Positions 18,302-31,100 of a stretch of 42,567 nucleotides of DNA are shown piece after piece; the first letter of the stretch is position 1; each line of letters opens with the position of its first letter. A program made the translations under genes and the position numbers. The notes beneath the pieces were generated by a model that was not told where the DNA came from, did not search any database, and was given only the letters and a program-made list of their open reading frames with translations. Source of the DNA: CANDYO01 sp049653745 (GTDB lineage Bacteria > Pseudomonadota > Alphaproteobacteria > Rickettsiales > CANDYO01); the NCBI GenBank assembly GCA_049653745.1, contig JBASGW010000069.1, positions 1 through 42,567 on the forward strand. The letters are read 5' to 3'.

Positions 18302-21300
18302 TTAGTAGTTATACTTCCAATTTAATCCTATACCATTATTTCCACTGCCACTGCTTCCACTTTCTATGGAAATATTGGGAGTGAGATCCACCTCCACTCC
18401 AACCTTTCCATCTTTAGCTTCTTCTCCTTGATCTACCTTAACACGAATGCTATCTGATATGTATTTTGCTACCCCAAGGGAAGGACTATTTGATGTATCT
18501 TGGTTATCATTAACCGTAATTTCATCTAATCCAAATGTATCCCTAATTTTACGAAGTGGATCAAATCCTGAATCCTGACCTGTAGATATTCTTTTTAAAC
18601 TACTGCCTAATTGTATGGCTTGGAAAGCACTTATTTTTGATGAATCTTTACCAAATAATAAGATTGATAAGATTTCTTCTTGTGGTTTTTCAGGAGAAGA
18701 TTCAATGCTTAAAGAAGGATTTAAAAGAGATCCAGAGATAATGGGCATTATTTCAAGATCTGACTTTGTAATAGAGCCAATAATATTTAAATATGGAGAA
18801 GGAGGAATATCTCCTTCAAACAATAATTCAGCCGTTTTAAGTTTAAATTTCTTACCAAATTCTTCATAGCTTCCTCTAATAGTGCTAAGTTTACCTTTAA
18901 TTTGAGGCTTATCAATGCTGCCTTTAATTCCAAGCTTGCCCTGCAATTCTGCATCCACTCCCCATCCATGAATAAAGACCTTATTTTTTGCCTGCAATAT
19001 TATGTCTAAAAATATAGAATAATTAAGTGGCTTAGAGTCCATGTCATTTGATTCTTTAGAATTTGTAATAACTTCAGTTATATTAAGGCTTGGAATGTCT
19101 TTAGTGAATCTAGCTGGCAAATAAACATTAAGCTCTTCACTGTCTAGTGAGCCTTCAATTTTTCCAGATTTATTGTTACCTTTCATAGATATTGCACCAG
19201 ATATTACACTATAAATATTAGAGTTATTAAATAAATTAAAATTCTTTATATTGAGTTTTAAGTTATAAATATAACTATTAATATCATTAAAACTTGCTTG
19301 TCCTGTAATTTCTAATTGATTATTTTTAAGGTCCTTAGCTTTTAACTTGTCTATAGTGAATATATTGTTCTTAGCTGAAATAAGAGTATCTATATTATAA
19401 AAATTTAGACCAAGAGATAGATAATTATAAGCACCTTCACTATACTTAAGTTTTCCATTTATAAGCGGCTTAAAGTAAGTTCCACTTAGATTTAAATCTC
19501 CTGATGCCCTTCCCTTTATTAAGTGATTAGGTGACAGCATTATATTAGAAATTGTTGATACATCAAAATTATAATTGAGCTTACCTTGCACAGCGGAGGT
19601 TTCTTTTATTGCTAATCTAAGCGCTGGATCAAGGCTAAAATTTACTGGAATATTGACCTGTAAATTATAATATTCTGAAGTTTTATTTTCTGATTTCACA
19701 TTCAATAAAGCTTGATCTTCTTTTATTTGAATTTTTATATTATTAAGCTTGCGAGCTTCTTTATTATAAAAAGATAAATCTGAAGATAATTCTGGTTTAT
19801 TAAGACTTCCCGCAAGACTTAGATTAAATGATAGATATTGGCCTTTAAGATTTTCGGGTAAATCTTTTTTTAACATCTCCAGAAATATATGTTTCCCGTG
19901 CGCAGTTAAATCTATGTTTTTTTCTTTTGTTATTTTAGCATTTAAAGAAACTTCTGCATTTCCTATGTTTAATCTGGGTATTAGTAATGATTGAAAAGTA
20001 TTTTTGCTAAAGAATGTTATTTTATCTGAAGAGATAAATTTATTCTTACCATATGAGCCTTTAAATAAATTTAGAATAAGGATTATTTCTTTATTTATAG
20101 TTTTTTTATCTATATTTAAGATACCACTACTAATAACATCAAAATTTTCAGAATTGTTACTTCCATCAGCTTGAATGTTAATATCAAAATTATTTAATCG
20201 ATGAAATGCAGAAATTTTTGCCTTTTTAAGGATAAAATCTTTATATTTTATTCCTAGAAAATTGGCCTCAACTAATTCTGGTTCAGCTAAATTAAGGTTA
20301 GAAATATTAAATGCTATATCTGCTTTTGATATATTAGCTTCTCTTATAATAAGATTTTCAAGTTTTATATTGGTATTTATTGCTTGGACTTTTTGTTTGT
20401 TAGATAAAACAGCTGAAATATCGGCTCTTCCTTTGACTTCCTCAGGTAAATAATTTGAAAATTGTTCTATAAATAAAATTTTAGCATCTAGCTTGCCATC
20501 CATAAGCATTGTATCTAAATTTAGGTTAAGATTTCCCTTAACATAATTTTCTAAGTAACCTGCATTTATATTACTAAGTTTCAAGCTATTCTCTGATGCT
20601 ATATAATTATAACTAAGTTCAGATTTGCTTATATCTTTGGCTTCGATGCTAATATCACCAAGCCAATTTTTATCACTTAGAAATCCGTTTATACTAACTA
20701 TAAAATCTGGAATATTTTTATTTTTATAAGAAAAATTATATGATTTACCAATTGCATTAACACTCAAGTTTTTAATAGTTCCATTTACTTTTATTTCAGC
20801 ATCGGCACTTCCGACAGAGCCTTCTATCCACTCTCCAAGTACTAGATTCTCTAGTTTTGCATTTGCTAATATATTATTTGATTTTAAATTAAGCTTGGCA
20901 TTTCCCTGTATCTTGGAAAGATTATTTAATGTTTGGGTAAAATCAATATTTATATCTTTTGTATTTCCCTCATATACTCCAGACAAAATTATATCAAGTG
21001 ATTTTAAATTTTGGTTTAGGTTATTTATACTTAAGTTACTGTAGAAGGTTAGAATATTATCTAAACTTGCCCAATAAAATGATCCTTTTAAAGAAGATTC
21101 TATATCTTTATTAGCATTTGTAACATTTGCTGAAATAATAATTTTCTTTATATCTTTTATTAAGACTGAGATTTTTATATTTTGTTCATTTGCTTGTTTA
21201 GAAGTTGAAGTTTTCTTAGAAATGTTAGGAACTCTTAGTAGTTTAATTTGATCTGCTGATATATCACCAATAATAAAATGTTTTTTTATAATGGGGATTA

Positions 21301-21586
21301 TAGGGATATTAAAAGAAAGATTATTAGCTTCTATCCATTTTCCCTGTGTATCAGCTAAAGAAATTTTAGATAATGTTATGGTGATAGGAAAATTAAAGCT
21401 AATATTTTCTGCTTCAATTCGATATCCTATTTCTTGAGATAAATTCTTATGAATTAAGCGTTGCAGATATGTTTTTCCTGAATTGCTAGAAAGCCAACTT
21501 AATCCTATGGCTAATATTAAAGCTAACGATAATATTGCGTAGAAAAGCCATAATATATATTTTGATATAGAAAAATATTTTATCAT
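18302..21586 (-). CDS. tamB: Translocation and assembly module protein TamB
   Basis: A 1094-residue protein of the TamB (DUF490) family. An N-terminal membrane anchor (about 12-33) is followed by a long series of beta segments that form a hydrophobic groove across the periplasm. The C-terminal domain is diagnostic: GKLGIKGSIDKPQIKGKLS, GSYEEFGKKFKL, an EILSILLFGKDSSKIS segment, FDPLRKIRDTFGLDEI and a final GIGLNWKYNY. TamB works with the Omp85 protein TamA in outer-membrane protein assembly and in carrying phospholipid to the outer membrane. Its ATG overlaps the tamA stop (TAATG), so the two are translationally coupled. Length is within the family range. The assignment is secure. Confidence 0.93.
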   Translation of the reverse strand: MIKYFSISKYILWLFYAILSLALILAIGLSWLSSNSGKTYLQRLIHKNLSQEIGYRIEAENISFNFPITITLSKISLADTQGKWIEANNLSFNIPIIPIIKKHFIIGDISADQIKLLRVPNISKKTSTSKQANEQNIKISVLIKDIKKIIISANVTNANKDIESSLKGSFYWASLDNILTFYSNLSINNLNQNLKSLDIILSGVYEGNTKDINIDFTQTLNNLSKIQGNAKLNLKSNNILANAKLENLVLGEWIEGSVGSADAEIKVNGTIKNLSVNAIGKSYNFSYKNKNIPDFIVSINGFLSDKNWLGDISIEAKDISKSELSYNYIASENSLKLSNINAGYLENYVKGNLNLNLDTMLMDGKLDAKILFIEQFSNYLPEEVKGRADISAVLSNKQKVQAINTNIKLENLIIREANISKADIAFNISNLNLAEPELVEANFLGIKYKDFILKKAKISAFHRLNNFDINIQADGSNNSENFDVISSGILNIDKKTINKEIILILNLFKGSYGKNKFISSDKITFFSKNTFQSLLIPRLNIGNAEVSLNAKITKEKNIDLTAHGKHIFLEMLKKDLPENLKGQYLSFNLSLAGSLNKPELSSDLSFYNKEARKLNNIKIQIKEDQALLNVKSENKTSEYYNLQVNIPVNFSLDPALRLAIKETSAVQGKLNYNFDVSTISNIMLSPNHLIKGRASGDLNLSGTYFKPLINGKLKYSEGAYNYLSLGLNFYNIDTLISAKNNIFTIDKLKAKDLKNNQLEITGQASFNDINSYIYNLKLNIKNFNLFNNSNIYSVISGAISMKGNNKSGKIEGSLDSEELNVYLPARFTKDIPSLNITEVITNSKESNDMDSKPLNYSIFLDIILQAKNKVFIHGWGVDAELQGKLGIKGSIDKPQIKGKLSTIRGSYEEFGKKFKLKTAELLFEGDIPPSPYLNIIGSITKSDLEIMPIISGSLLNPSLSIESSPEKPQEEILSILLFGKDSSKISAFQAIQLGSSLKRISTGQDSGFDPLRKIRDTFGLDEITVNDNQDTSNSPSLGVAKYISDSIRVKVDQGEEAKDGKVGVEVDLTPNISIESGSSGSGNNGIGLNWKYNY

Positions 21587-23391
21587 TAAAATGCCTGACC
21601 AATACTAAAATAAATTTGAAAAGGGTCATCCACTCCAACTCTTTTATGAAGAGGTGCTGCAACATCAATCCTTAAAGGACCAAATAGGGTATAATATCTT
21701 AAACCCATTCCTGCCCCACAAAGCAAGCTATCCTCAGCACCAGGGAACGTGTTAACAAATGATTTTCCACAATCAACAAAAGGAACCAAACCATAATTTT
21801 CTGTAATATGGAAACGAACTTCTGCTGACGATGCAAACAAAGATCTCCCTCCTATGGGCTTATTTTCATTATCTAAAGGGCTAGCAAGTTGATATCCATA
21901 ACCACGCACAGATTCACTTCCTCCTCCATAAAAACGCTCTGTTGCAGGGATTGTGTTTGAAGAAGCTCCCACAATACTCCCTAAATTAGCTCTTAGGGCC
22001 AAAACAGTATCTCTTGATTCAGATATGGCTTTATAATAGCTCCCATTAATGGAGTTTTTTACAAAAGAAGTTCCCACATCCATTGTGTCAAATGCAGGAG
22101 TAGCATTTAAATATAAAGTCCATCCCTTTTTAGGGTCAAATATATCATCCCGTTTATCTTGAGATACAAATAGAGGGGTAGAAAGAAGCAGAGTTTTTTC
22201 ATCATTATCTTGATCAATGATATGTTCAAAAGCATATTTGGTTCCAACCCCTGCTATCCAATTATTACTAAGATAACGCTCCACAGTTCCCGATAAGTCA
22301 ATTCCTTTGCTTTCATAAGCTTCACTATCTTCCTTTTTTACAGAACTTGATATTTTTAATTTCTGGTCACTTCTAATAAAGGAAGGCTTTTCTAAGTCTA
22401 CATCTAATTTTTTCTCAATTTTTGCAAAAGATATTTTAGTGGAAAGTTTTTCTCCATGAGATAAAATATTTCTATGCTCCCACCCGGTAGAAACCCCAGC
22501 GCCTATATCAGTACTATATTCAATACCTAACTTGATAGTGCGAGGAGCTTTTTCTGTAACAACGAAATTCACTGGAACTGAGCCATCAGGATTTGGAGAT
22601 TTTGGCAAATTTATTTCAATTTTATCTAAAAGATTAGATTTTCTAAGTTTCAATTTAGCATCGTTTAGAGATGAATTCTGAAAACATTCTCCTTTCTTTA
22701 TAGGAATTAAGCTACTTAAGTAAAGTTCATCAATAGTTTTCAACCCAGAGAATTTAATATCTCCGTAAGTTGCTTTATTTGTGTAGGTAACCTGATATAT
22801 AATATCTATGCTATGAGAAGAATGGTTGATGGTTGCTTTGTATGAAATATTATATTTGAATAGGCAATTATTTTTTTCAACCCATTTTTCTATATTAAGT
22901 ACATCCTCTATTACTTTGAGGGTTTGAGCTTTACCATTTACTTTGGCTTTTAAAGTTTTAAGCGCTGGAACATTTATAGATAATTTTTTAGAATCTTCAA
23001 TAGAAGTTCCATTAATAGACATGCCTATTTGTCCAAAAATATATTGCTTTCCTGGATCAATTACATAACTTGAATGGCGTTTAATTTCATCATAATTAGC
23101 CTTTATAGTTGCCTGATAATAACCCTCAGCTTCTAGTAATTTTTTTAACGCTAATTGATTTTGCTGAAAGTAATAATTAAAATAGTTTAATTCCTCTTTA
23201 GAAATAACCGCTCTTGTTTCTAATTCCTTTTGCCACTCTTTTAATATAGTTTTAGGAATACCTTCGGCTTTAATCTCAATAGTATAATTTTTACTAAAGT
23301 TATTAGCACTAGCTTTAAGGGGGGCAACTAAATAAATCAAAAATAAAATCAGTAAGACAAAATTATAACTTATTTTTTTATATTCATGCAT
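21586..23391 (-). CDS. tamA: Outer-membrane Omp85-family protein TamA
   Basis: A 601-residue protein. A signal peptide (about 1-29, hydrophobic core LLILFLIYLVAPLKAS) precedes three POTRA-like segments, including TYGDIKFSGLKTIDELYLSS. A beta-barrel domain starts near residue 290 (EKAPRTIKLGIEYSTDIGAG). The barrel carries Omp85 landmarks: PATERFYGGGSESVRGYGYQ, which holds the conserved VRGY loop, and a C-terminal GLRYYTLFGPLRIDVAAPL ending in Phe. It lies upstream of tamB with a one-base overlap, the standard tamAB order, which separates it from BamA. A gap of 360 bases separates it from the divergent helicase gene. Confidence 0.92.
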   Translation of the reverse strand: MHEYKKISYNFVLLILFLIYLVAPLKASANNFSKNYTIEIKAEGIPKTILKEWQKELETRAVISKEELNYFNYYFQQNQLALKKLLEAEGYYQATIKANYDEIKRHSSYVIDPGKQYIFGQIGMSINGTSIEDSKKLSINVPALKTLKAKVNGKAQTLKVIEDVLNIEKWVEKNNCLFKYNISYKATINHSSHSIDIIYQVTYTNKATYGDIKFSGLKTIDELYLSSLIPIKKGECFQNSSLNDAKLKLRKSNLLDKIEINLPKSPNPDGSVPVNFVVTEKAPRTIKLGIEYSTDIGAGVSTGWEHRNILSHGEKLSTKISFAKIEKKLDVDLEKPSFIRSDQKLKISSSVKKEDSEAYESKGIDLSGTVERYLSNNWIAGVGTKYAFEHIIDQDNDEKTLLLSTPLFVSQDKRDDIFDPKKGWTLYLNATPAFDTMDVGTSFVKNSINGSYYKAISESRDTVLALRANLGSIVGASSNTIPATERFYGGGSESVRGYGYQLASPLDNENKPIGGRSLFASSAEVRFHITENYGLVPFVDCGKSFVNTFPGAEDSLLCGAGMGLRYYTLFGPLRIDVAAPLHKRVGVDDPFQIYFSIGQAF

Positions 23392-23751
23392 AATAAATTG
23401 ATTATATTTTTTAAAGAAACTTTTATAGTGATCGCAAGTTATTTTTTTAGGAAGTTAACATTTAGTAAAGTAGTAAAATTTTAGCTTAATTACAAGTAAA
23501 TAACATCTATCCTTATTTTATGAGAGATAATATATTTAATTTTCTTTTATTCCTTCTTTTAAATATTTACTTTACTTATGTATATTTATAGCACATATTT
23601 CAAAATATCATTTGATGATGCGAAATTATGCTTTTTTAGCGTTCTATTAAGTCTCTTGAGAAATTTATAAAAATATATTGTCTTTCTTTTCGCTAGTTTA
23701 TGGCAATAATCTATATTGCTTTTTAATTAAGCATAGCAACAAGGAAATATT
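23392..23751. other. Divergent intergenic region between tamA and the helicase gene
   Basis: This AT-rich region must hold the promoters for tamAB (leftward) and the helicase (rightward). No near-consensus pair stands out. The helicase ribosome site is AAGGAA just before 23752, preceded by a small inverted repeat (TTGCT...AGCAA, about 23717-23741) in its leader. No gene was seen. Confidence 0.5.
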
Positions 23752-25065
23752 ATGACTAAATATACTTTTAACGATCTTAACATTATCGAACCTATTAAAG
23801 CTGCACTTGCAAAAAACAGCTATATTATACCCACCCCCATTCAACAAAACTCTATACCTATATTGCTTGATAACCATGATTTATTAGGCATTGCTCAAAC
23901 TGGAACAGGAAAAACCGCTGCATTTTCAATTCCAATTTTGCAACATCTATACCTTAGTCAATCAAATCCAAAACCTCGCATGACTCGAGCTTTGGTTCTT
24001 GCTCCAACTAGGGAATTAGTAATTCAAATAGCTGATAATTGTAAAATATATGGTGCAAATCTTTCCCTACGCCAAACCACTATTTTTGGTGGAGTTGGTG
24101 AACAGCCCCAAATTAAAATTATGTCTAAAGGTGTAGATTTAATTATAGCAACTCCAGGAAGATTACTTGATTTAATGGAGCAAGGTCATATCAATCTTTC
24201 TGAAGTCTCTCATTTAGTTTTAGATGAAGCAGACCGCATGTTGGATATGGGATTTGTGAAAGACATCAAAAAAATTATCGCTAAAATACCTAAACAAAGA
24301 CAAACCATGCTTTTTTCAGCAACCATGCCTGATTCAATTAGAGATTTGGTAAATGGTATCTTGAATAAACCTAAAACTGTTACTGTCACTCCTGAAGTAA
24401 TCACTGTAGAAAAAATTACTCAAACTTTATATCATGTAGATAAAAAAGATAAGCGCGCTTTACTAATAAATTTATTACAAAATGAAAAGCTTGATAAAAT
24501 AATTGTTTTTAGTAAAACCAAACATGGCGCTAACCGTATTGTAGAAGGGCTAGAATATGCAGGAATTTCATCTTTGGCGATTCATGGAAATAAATCGCAA
24601 TCTGCTCGTCAAAAAGCTCTAGAGGCCTTTAAAAACAGTGAAATTAGAGTGTTAGTTGCCACTGATATCGCCGCTCGTGGCATAGATGTTAACAATATTA
24701 GCCATGTAATTAACTTTGATCTTCCCAGTGAACCTGAAAGCTATGTGCACCGCATTGGACGTACTGCGCGTGCTGGAGCTGGAGGAATTGCATTCACCTT
24801 TTATGATAAAGAATTAGAAAGAAAACCCCTAATGGATATTGAAAAATTGATAAAATTCAAAATAACTGTAACCCCCACTCCAATACTTGAAAAAACGGCA
24901 GCACTTCCAGATAGCCGTCCTGAGCATAATCAACCAAGAAGATCAGCCATCTTTCAGAAAAAAGATAGTAAACCATCCTCAGTTAAAAATCAAAACAACA
25001 AGAGACCAAATAATCATTTTGCAGGAAAGTCTAAAGCCACCAACTATGGAAGTAATAGTAGGTAA
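23752..25065 (+). CDS. rhlE: DEAD-box ATP-dependent RNA helicase, RhlE type
   Basis: A 437-residue protein with all DEAD-box motifs in order: Q motif (PTPIQQNSIP, 27-36), Walker A (AQTGTGKT, 48-55), PTRELV (85-90), TPGRLLD (134-140), DEAD (158-161), SAT (189-191), then FSKTKHGANRIVEGLE, a DIAARGIDV segment and HRIGRTARAG. The tail after about residue 370 is Lys/Arg/Asn-rich, typical of RhlE-like proteins, and helps hold RNA. These helicases unwind short duplexes in ribosome assembly and mRNA turnover. RhlE is the best fit, though other DEAD-box subfamilies are close. The gene stands alone and converges on the NACHT gene across a shared hairpin. Confidence 0.9.
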   Translation: MTKYTFNDLNIIEPIKAALAKNSYIIPTPIQQNSIPILLDNHDLLGIAQTGTGKTAAFSIPILQHLYLSQSNPKPRMTRALVLAPTRELVIQIADNCKIYGANLSLRQTTIFGGVGEQPQIKIMSKGVDLIIATPGRLLDLMEQGHINLSEVSHLVLDEADRMLDMGFVKDIKKIIAKIPKQRQTMLFSATMPDSIRDLVNGILNKPKTVTVTPEVITVEKITQTLYHVDKKDKRALLINLLQNEKLDKIIVFSKTKHGANRIVEGLEYAGISSLAIHGNKSQSARQKALEAFKNSEIRVLVATDIAARGIDVNNISHVINFDLPSEPESYVHRIGRTARAGAGGIAFTFYDKELERKPLMDIEKLIKFKITVTPTPILEKTAALPDSRPEHNQPRRSAIFQKKDSKPSSVKNQNNKRPNNHFAGKSKATNYGSNSR

Positions 25066-25111
25066 TTCAGTTTTATTATAGATCTTATACCCTTTCTCAT
25101 TTTTAACACAG

Positions 25112-25149
25112 CTAGTGGCTTATGTATAAATTAATACATAGGCCACTAG
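25112..25149. terminator. Long hairpin between convergent genes (bidirectional terminator)
   Basis: A 16-bp stem (CTAGTGGCTTATGTAT with ATACATAGGCCACTAG, one G-U pair) has a 6-base loop. It lies between the convergent ends of the helicase (25065) and NACHT (25185) genes and is placed to end both transcripts. U-runs are short on either strand. Confidence 0.7.
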
Positions 25150-25184
25150 TTTAAGAAGTAATATTTTAAAAATGAAACTTTGTA

Positions 25185-28100
25185 TTACATATCATGCATA
25201 GCATTAGAGTTTCCTACAAAAACACCTTCATCAGATGTTGCATTATATGTGCCATTATAAATAAGCATAGAAGGTAAAATATTAATATAATCTATATTAT
25301 TAATTTCTGGATTACTTGAATTTCTTCCCTCCCCAGAACTTCCACCACTTCCCTCAGGTCCATAATCATCTCCTGGGTCATAATAAGGTGGCCTATACGT
25401 AGGAATTTGCTTTTGTCCACTTCCTACAATTTCAATTAAATTTTCTAATATCAACATTGCAGCAGTAACTTTATTACCAGATTCGCCTCTATCTAACCAT
25501 TTTTCAAGTTTTTCAGATAAATCACTTATGGCTTTAAGTGTAGACTTAGCTGCTTTAGTATAATGGTTATTTGCAAGAGAGTTATGTATATATTGATAAA
25601 AACCTCCATTAACAGATGAATCTTTATCTACAGAAATAATTTTTTCAATATTTTCGACAGCAAACTCTATGTTTGAGCCGAAGAATAATTCTAAGATTTC
25701 TTCAGCTCCTCTAAGCCTAACTGCCACAAGAATTTGTTCTGCAATCTCTTGATCCCTACCGAGCTCTATCATTTTCAATAAATTTTCAGCTCCATATAGC
25801 TCTGAAACTTTTTGTAATAAGTTTCGCCCCTCATTATCCCTTAATAAAAAGCTTTTATCAGTAATTTCTTTAGAATGATTTATAGAACAATTATCTTTAT
25901 TTTCTGGAAAATTTCTCTCCATAAATGCTTTTGCAGCTTCAGATCTTTCAGAAACAGGAAGTTTTAATATTCTTTGATATTCAGGCCCATCAAATATAGT
26001 TGGCTCTGTTAACACTTTCATAATGGTACAATGATCTCTTACCCATGAATGACGATGCTGAGGAGCATCAGGGTGATTATCTGCCACTCCACCAACTTTA
26101 ATATCACTTTCAGATACCACTTGATCGTTAGCATCCAAAGACGAAGAAGATAAATCTTGAGGATTATTTGTATGAGAAAAATGTTTTTCTGCAGCTTTAT
26201 AGACATGTTTTGCCCTAGCCTTTGCCATATTTATTATTCCACCAATATTATGCTTACCAGCATAAATTTCTTTCATAATATATGCTGCTATTACTTCTGC
26301 ATGATCTTCACCTTTCTTTTTCTCTGCAGCCGCTTTTATTTCTTCGGGATTAATATTATCACTAGAATTTACAGCTCCTTTAATTGCTCTAAAAACATTT
26401 CCACAAATATTTACTATATTACCAGCAATCCCACGATCTACCACTCCCAAAGCATCATCAACAAAATCCAAGAAAATACCTGATTTATCTGCTTGTATTA
26501 TTAAATTATGCTTCGCTATTTTTAGAACAATTTTTCTTGCTATTATTTCAGCTATTTCTGCCATTGTAACAGGATCTCTACCAAAACTAGTGTAATTCTC
26601 AATATTAACAGCTTGATCGTCTGCATCAATTTTATTAAATATTGCCCCTATTATTGAAAGAACCGGCCCAAGCACAGAGGCATGCGCACTTACTGCTATG
26701 AGTAAGTTACCAGCAGTTCCTGCAGCTCCATGTTCTTGATTTTTAACTCTTCCACTACTTATAGCACCAGACGCTATATAGGCTGCATTGAGCATTTCTA
26801 TAAGTTTTATATATAATGATTCTTTATAGATATCAGATTCTATTATAACTCTCTCATCCTGAGCTTTGGCACTTAATTTTTCTTTTTCAATAATTTTTGT
26901 TAAAACTGGTAAGTTTAAGGATTGCAGCGCATCTTTATAATCTATATCAATACTATCTCTACGATTATGTTCTAAAAGTAAATATGCTCTATCAAATTCT
27001 GTAAATGTTGTTTTGTCCTGAGCCCAATTACCTGTTATTTTTACTTCCTTTAACTTAGAATGTAATACATTATCTCCTTTTAAAAATTTCCATAATAACC
27101 TAGCTTCGGTAGAGCTTTCTTGACGATTTATAGATCTCATCACAGCTCTTGGACTATGAGCTAATGCATCTACACTAGCTGAGAAAGATCTTATAGTTGG
27201 AGATGTAGAATCAATAACAACATTATTTGGTGAAGATAAATCAAACGTAACTCCATCTGATGGCTTTAAGGTAAATATTGAACCAAAATATCTTACTTTT
27301 GTTTCAGTATATTCCATTGATGAAAATATTTCCTCTCTAGTATGATATGTTACTAAATCCATAGGATGCTTCCTATAAATAGTAGATGAAATTCTTCCGC
27401 CAGATGTGACTTTAAACTTACAACCGTAATAATCTCCTAATCTTTTTTGCTCTGCAAATATATAAACCTCAGTTGGAGAGCTTCTTAAATGATCTGATTT
27501 ATAAAGGAATGAAACCACCCAACTATCTGAAGATAAAGTATATTCATCATTTAAAAGACTATTACAAGGTATATCAGTTGCAGCTTGTTTTATTGTTTTC
27601 CCTGTATTTGTAAATAAAGCTTTATATTCAATATATTGCATTGCTATTGGATCTTTATTATGAAGGGCAGCTTGAGCTATTTCTTCTATATGATTTATGT
27701 TATCTTCTCCACGCAGGCGATAATCTTGGCCATCAAAATTAACTCTATAATACTCACCATTAGCATCAACATCAGGGCGCGTTGTAATGGTAACGGTCAA
27801 TCCTGATTTAATGCATGCTGATATAATATTACTTTCTACGGAAGTTATTATTTCATCGCTCAAAATTTTATGAATAACCAATCTCATAAACATATATGAA
27901 GCATCTTTTGATAATAGGTCATTAAAATGCTTCATAATCCACTCAAGGTTAGAATCATAATCTTTACTAGGAGTTTCTATATACTTAACATGTTTCTGCA
28001 AATTCTTATGAGCTAAATTATGAAGTTTCTTGGTATTAGATCCTTTTTCAGTTGCATCATATTTTAAAATGGACAGCATATTTTCAGCTTCTTCTTGCCA

Positions 28101-31100
28101 TATAAAGTTAGATCCATCAGATTCATGATTTGTACTAGCAGTTAAAGATGCTGTTAATTTTTCCATTAAAACATTTAAAATTATTTTATGTATTGAAGGA
28201 TGCTTATCCTTTAAAAGAATAATGATATGTTTCATAGAGCATAATTTAACTAAGCTTGTTATGGTCTCCAAAGTTAAAATAATTTCTGGATCTTTAGCAC
28301 TTAATTTCTCTGAAACACTCACAAAAGCAGCTACTTTACCCATCATTGATGCCGGTAAATATCTATCTAGAACCTCTTTTAATTTATTAAAAATTTGAGT
28401 AAAAACTTTTTCATTTTGTTCTTCTGACGTTAACTTTTGATCTATTTTGACACGAAGTTTTTCAATCAACTCCTGCCTACTTAATATTTGATTCACTGCA
28501 TGCATAGCTGCAAAACTAATTTTTTTATTAGATAAAGATAGCATTAAAATTCTGAATGAATCTTCTGTAATCAAATCTATATTATCTAATTTTTCTAATA
28601 ATTTACCGATTGCATGAATAGCTCCAGTATTAATGTGAGCTACTTTAGCCTTAACTAAATTTGAATTAGGTAAAAGAGTGATTATTTTCTTAAAAATAGA
28701 TTCAACTATTTCTACATTCACTTCAACACTACCAACAACTTTAGAAATGGCGTGAGATATGGTTGATATTACTCTAGATGAAGAATGATCATTTAAAAAT
28801 TGCTCTAATATAATCATTCTGGCATTAGCATTAATTTTCGTCATATTAGCTATTGCTTCTGATATTATAATCTTATTACAACTTCCTCGATCCAATTTTG
28901 TAATAAAATCATCTATCCTTGCTTTATAATTATCATTATCTATTGCTTCACCCATTTTTCCGATAAGCATAATTACTGCATCCGAAGGATTAGCATTGAA
29001 ATACTCAACTAATTTTGGATATAGAATAGATTTCATTGCAGGAGTTTTTTCAATGATTATTTGAATTGCAGAAATTGCTTTATCTTTTTTACCTACATCT
29101 TCATTCTTAGTTAACTTAACTAGATTTTCTGCAATAAATTCTAAAACACTTGGCAATGGAGAGTCAGCTATACCATGTTTTGCTACTATCTGCCCCCCCT
29201 CGTTTAATCCAGAAGCTAATAATACTAATATTTCATCAGATAATGCAATATTAGCTATAGATTTAGCTACTCTAGAATCTCCAGCATAAAGAAAAGGAAT
29301 TAGTTTTACTAAAAATACAGAGGCAATATCAGCTGGAATAACCCCAGAGGTTAAGTTTTCCATTGCAGTTTCAATAAAATCTATTGATTGTATTTTTTTA
29401 ATTTCAAACCATGGAAGCAATTCATCAAAAGAGCTTTTCAACATTTCTGCATCTCCAGATAATGCAAGACGGCCAATTACAGAATATGCATGAGAATAAT
29501 GGTCAGCAATTTTAATTAAGTTTGTTAAAATATCCTTTCTTAATTCTAGGCTTATTGTTGTTATATCATCAGCTACAGTAATAACTTTACTGATTACTTC
29601 AATAATATCTTCTATATTTAGACTTCCTGGATTAACTATAAGATTAACTAATTTTTCTAAAATAAGATTTAAAAACTCAGGATCCATTTTAGTTTTATTA
29701 TTCAATACTGAATTCATTATAACTATAATGCTTTGCTGAAGATTTGAATCATCTAATGAAGCTGATATTATTCCTAATGTTAATTTCTGCATTTCTATAC
29801 CACTAGTTAGTGATATTTGCGAAATTATATAAGCTGCATCATCTCTAGTATGCTCATCATGTAATAAATCTTTTATTTCTTTTACAAATAAAAAAGAAGC
29901 TGGATATGGATCTACACCAGAAGAAGTAGCCTGCTCTAGCGCTTTAGCTTCTTGGGCTAAAATTTTATATATTACTTGTATTACAGCATGTCTCACTTCT
30001 TCTGAAAATATTTTATTCTCAGTGATTGCTCGCTGTTTTGCGCTCAATGTACTAGAGGGAGATTTTTGCGGAGCTGTATTAATTTCTTGTATAATCTGCA
30101 TAAGATCTCTTAGCGCAATCTCTAACGTTAGACTCCCACCTATATATGCAGTTTCACCTATTAGATTGCATAGATCTTCATTATTAATATCCGTTTTTAT
30201 TAAAGGTATTAATTTTCTTAAAATTATTGCTATTTCTTCTTCACTACCTCTATTTATATATATTAATGATTCTAAAACTTTTATAGCATTGCTTTTAAGT
30301 ATGTCATTATCAACAAATCTTCCTATGTGCAGAAGAAGTTCTTCTGTATTTTGTGGATATAGTTTTATTCCGGAACTTTTTATTATTTTTCCTATAACAT
30401 TCATAGATAATTTAATAGTTTCTAAATCCTGACTATGTTCTAAATATTGCATCAAAATATCGAATAGCTTTCCATTATCAAACCTATTAAGAAACATTCC
30501 TGATATTTCTATAATCTCATTAATATTAGGTTGAAGTGGCGCCAATTCAGTATCATCAGTTAGAGTAAAACTTTTAGTAAGAAAAGATTTAGAAAAAGAT
30601 TCTGTGTTATGTATATTTTTTTCAAGAGCTTCCCATATATGTTTCTCCATCCTTTTAGATAAGTAACCACTCTCTTCTATTAAGTGCTTATATCTAGAGA
30701 AATCTTGCATTATAAAATTATCAATAAACTCTATCATTTCGTTTAAATTTGGAATTCTGGAATCTATTTTTGTTTTTACCAAAAGATTCATTAATAAAGT
30801 TACTTTACGATCCATGCCAAATTCTAGAACGCCATCTATATTACATGAAACGGCTTCCCAAAACCTTGTAATGGTAATTTCACTTTGGTTTTCTCCATTA
30901 CTCATCATTCCGGCAATAAATTCTAATAATTCTAAGTACTTTGGGTCATTCCTATTATCGGCTATTATTTGGGCGGCTTCTTTATATTCTGCTTCTTGAT
31001 CACTTCTTAGTTTTTCTAATAATACTACAGCACCTAAATATTCTATAAATCCTACATTTATAAATTTATGATTTTGTTTGATTAAATCACCCGAATCATT

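Noticed and set aside
30022..30432. 136-codon plus-strand frame inside the NACHT gene
   Set aside because: It is antisense to a continuous 2450-codon frame with clear domain signatures; a shadow.
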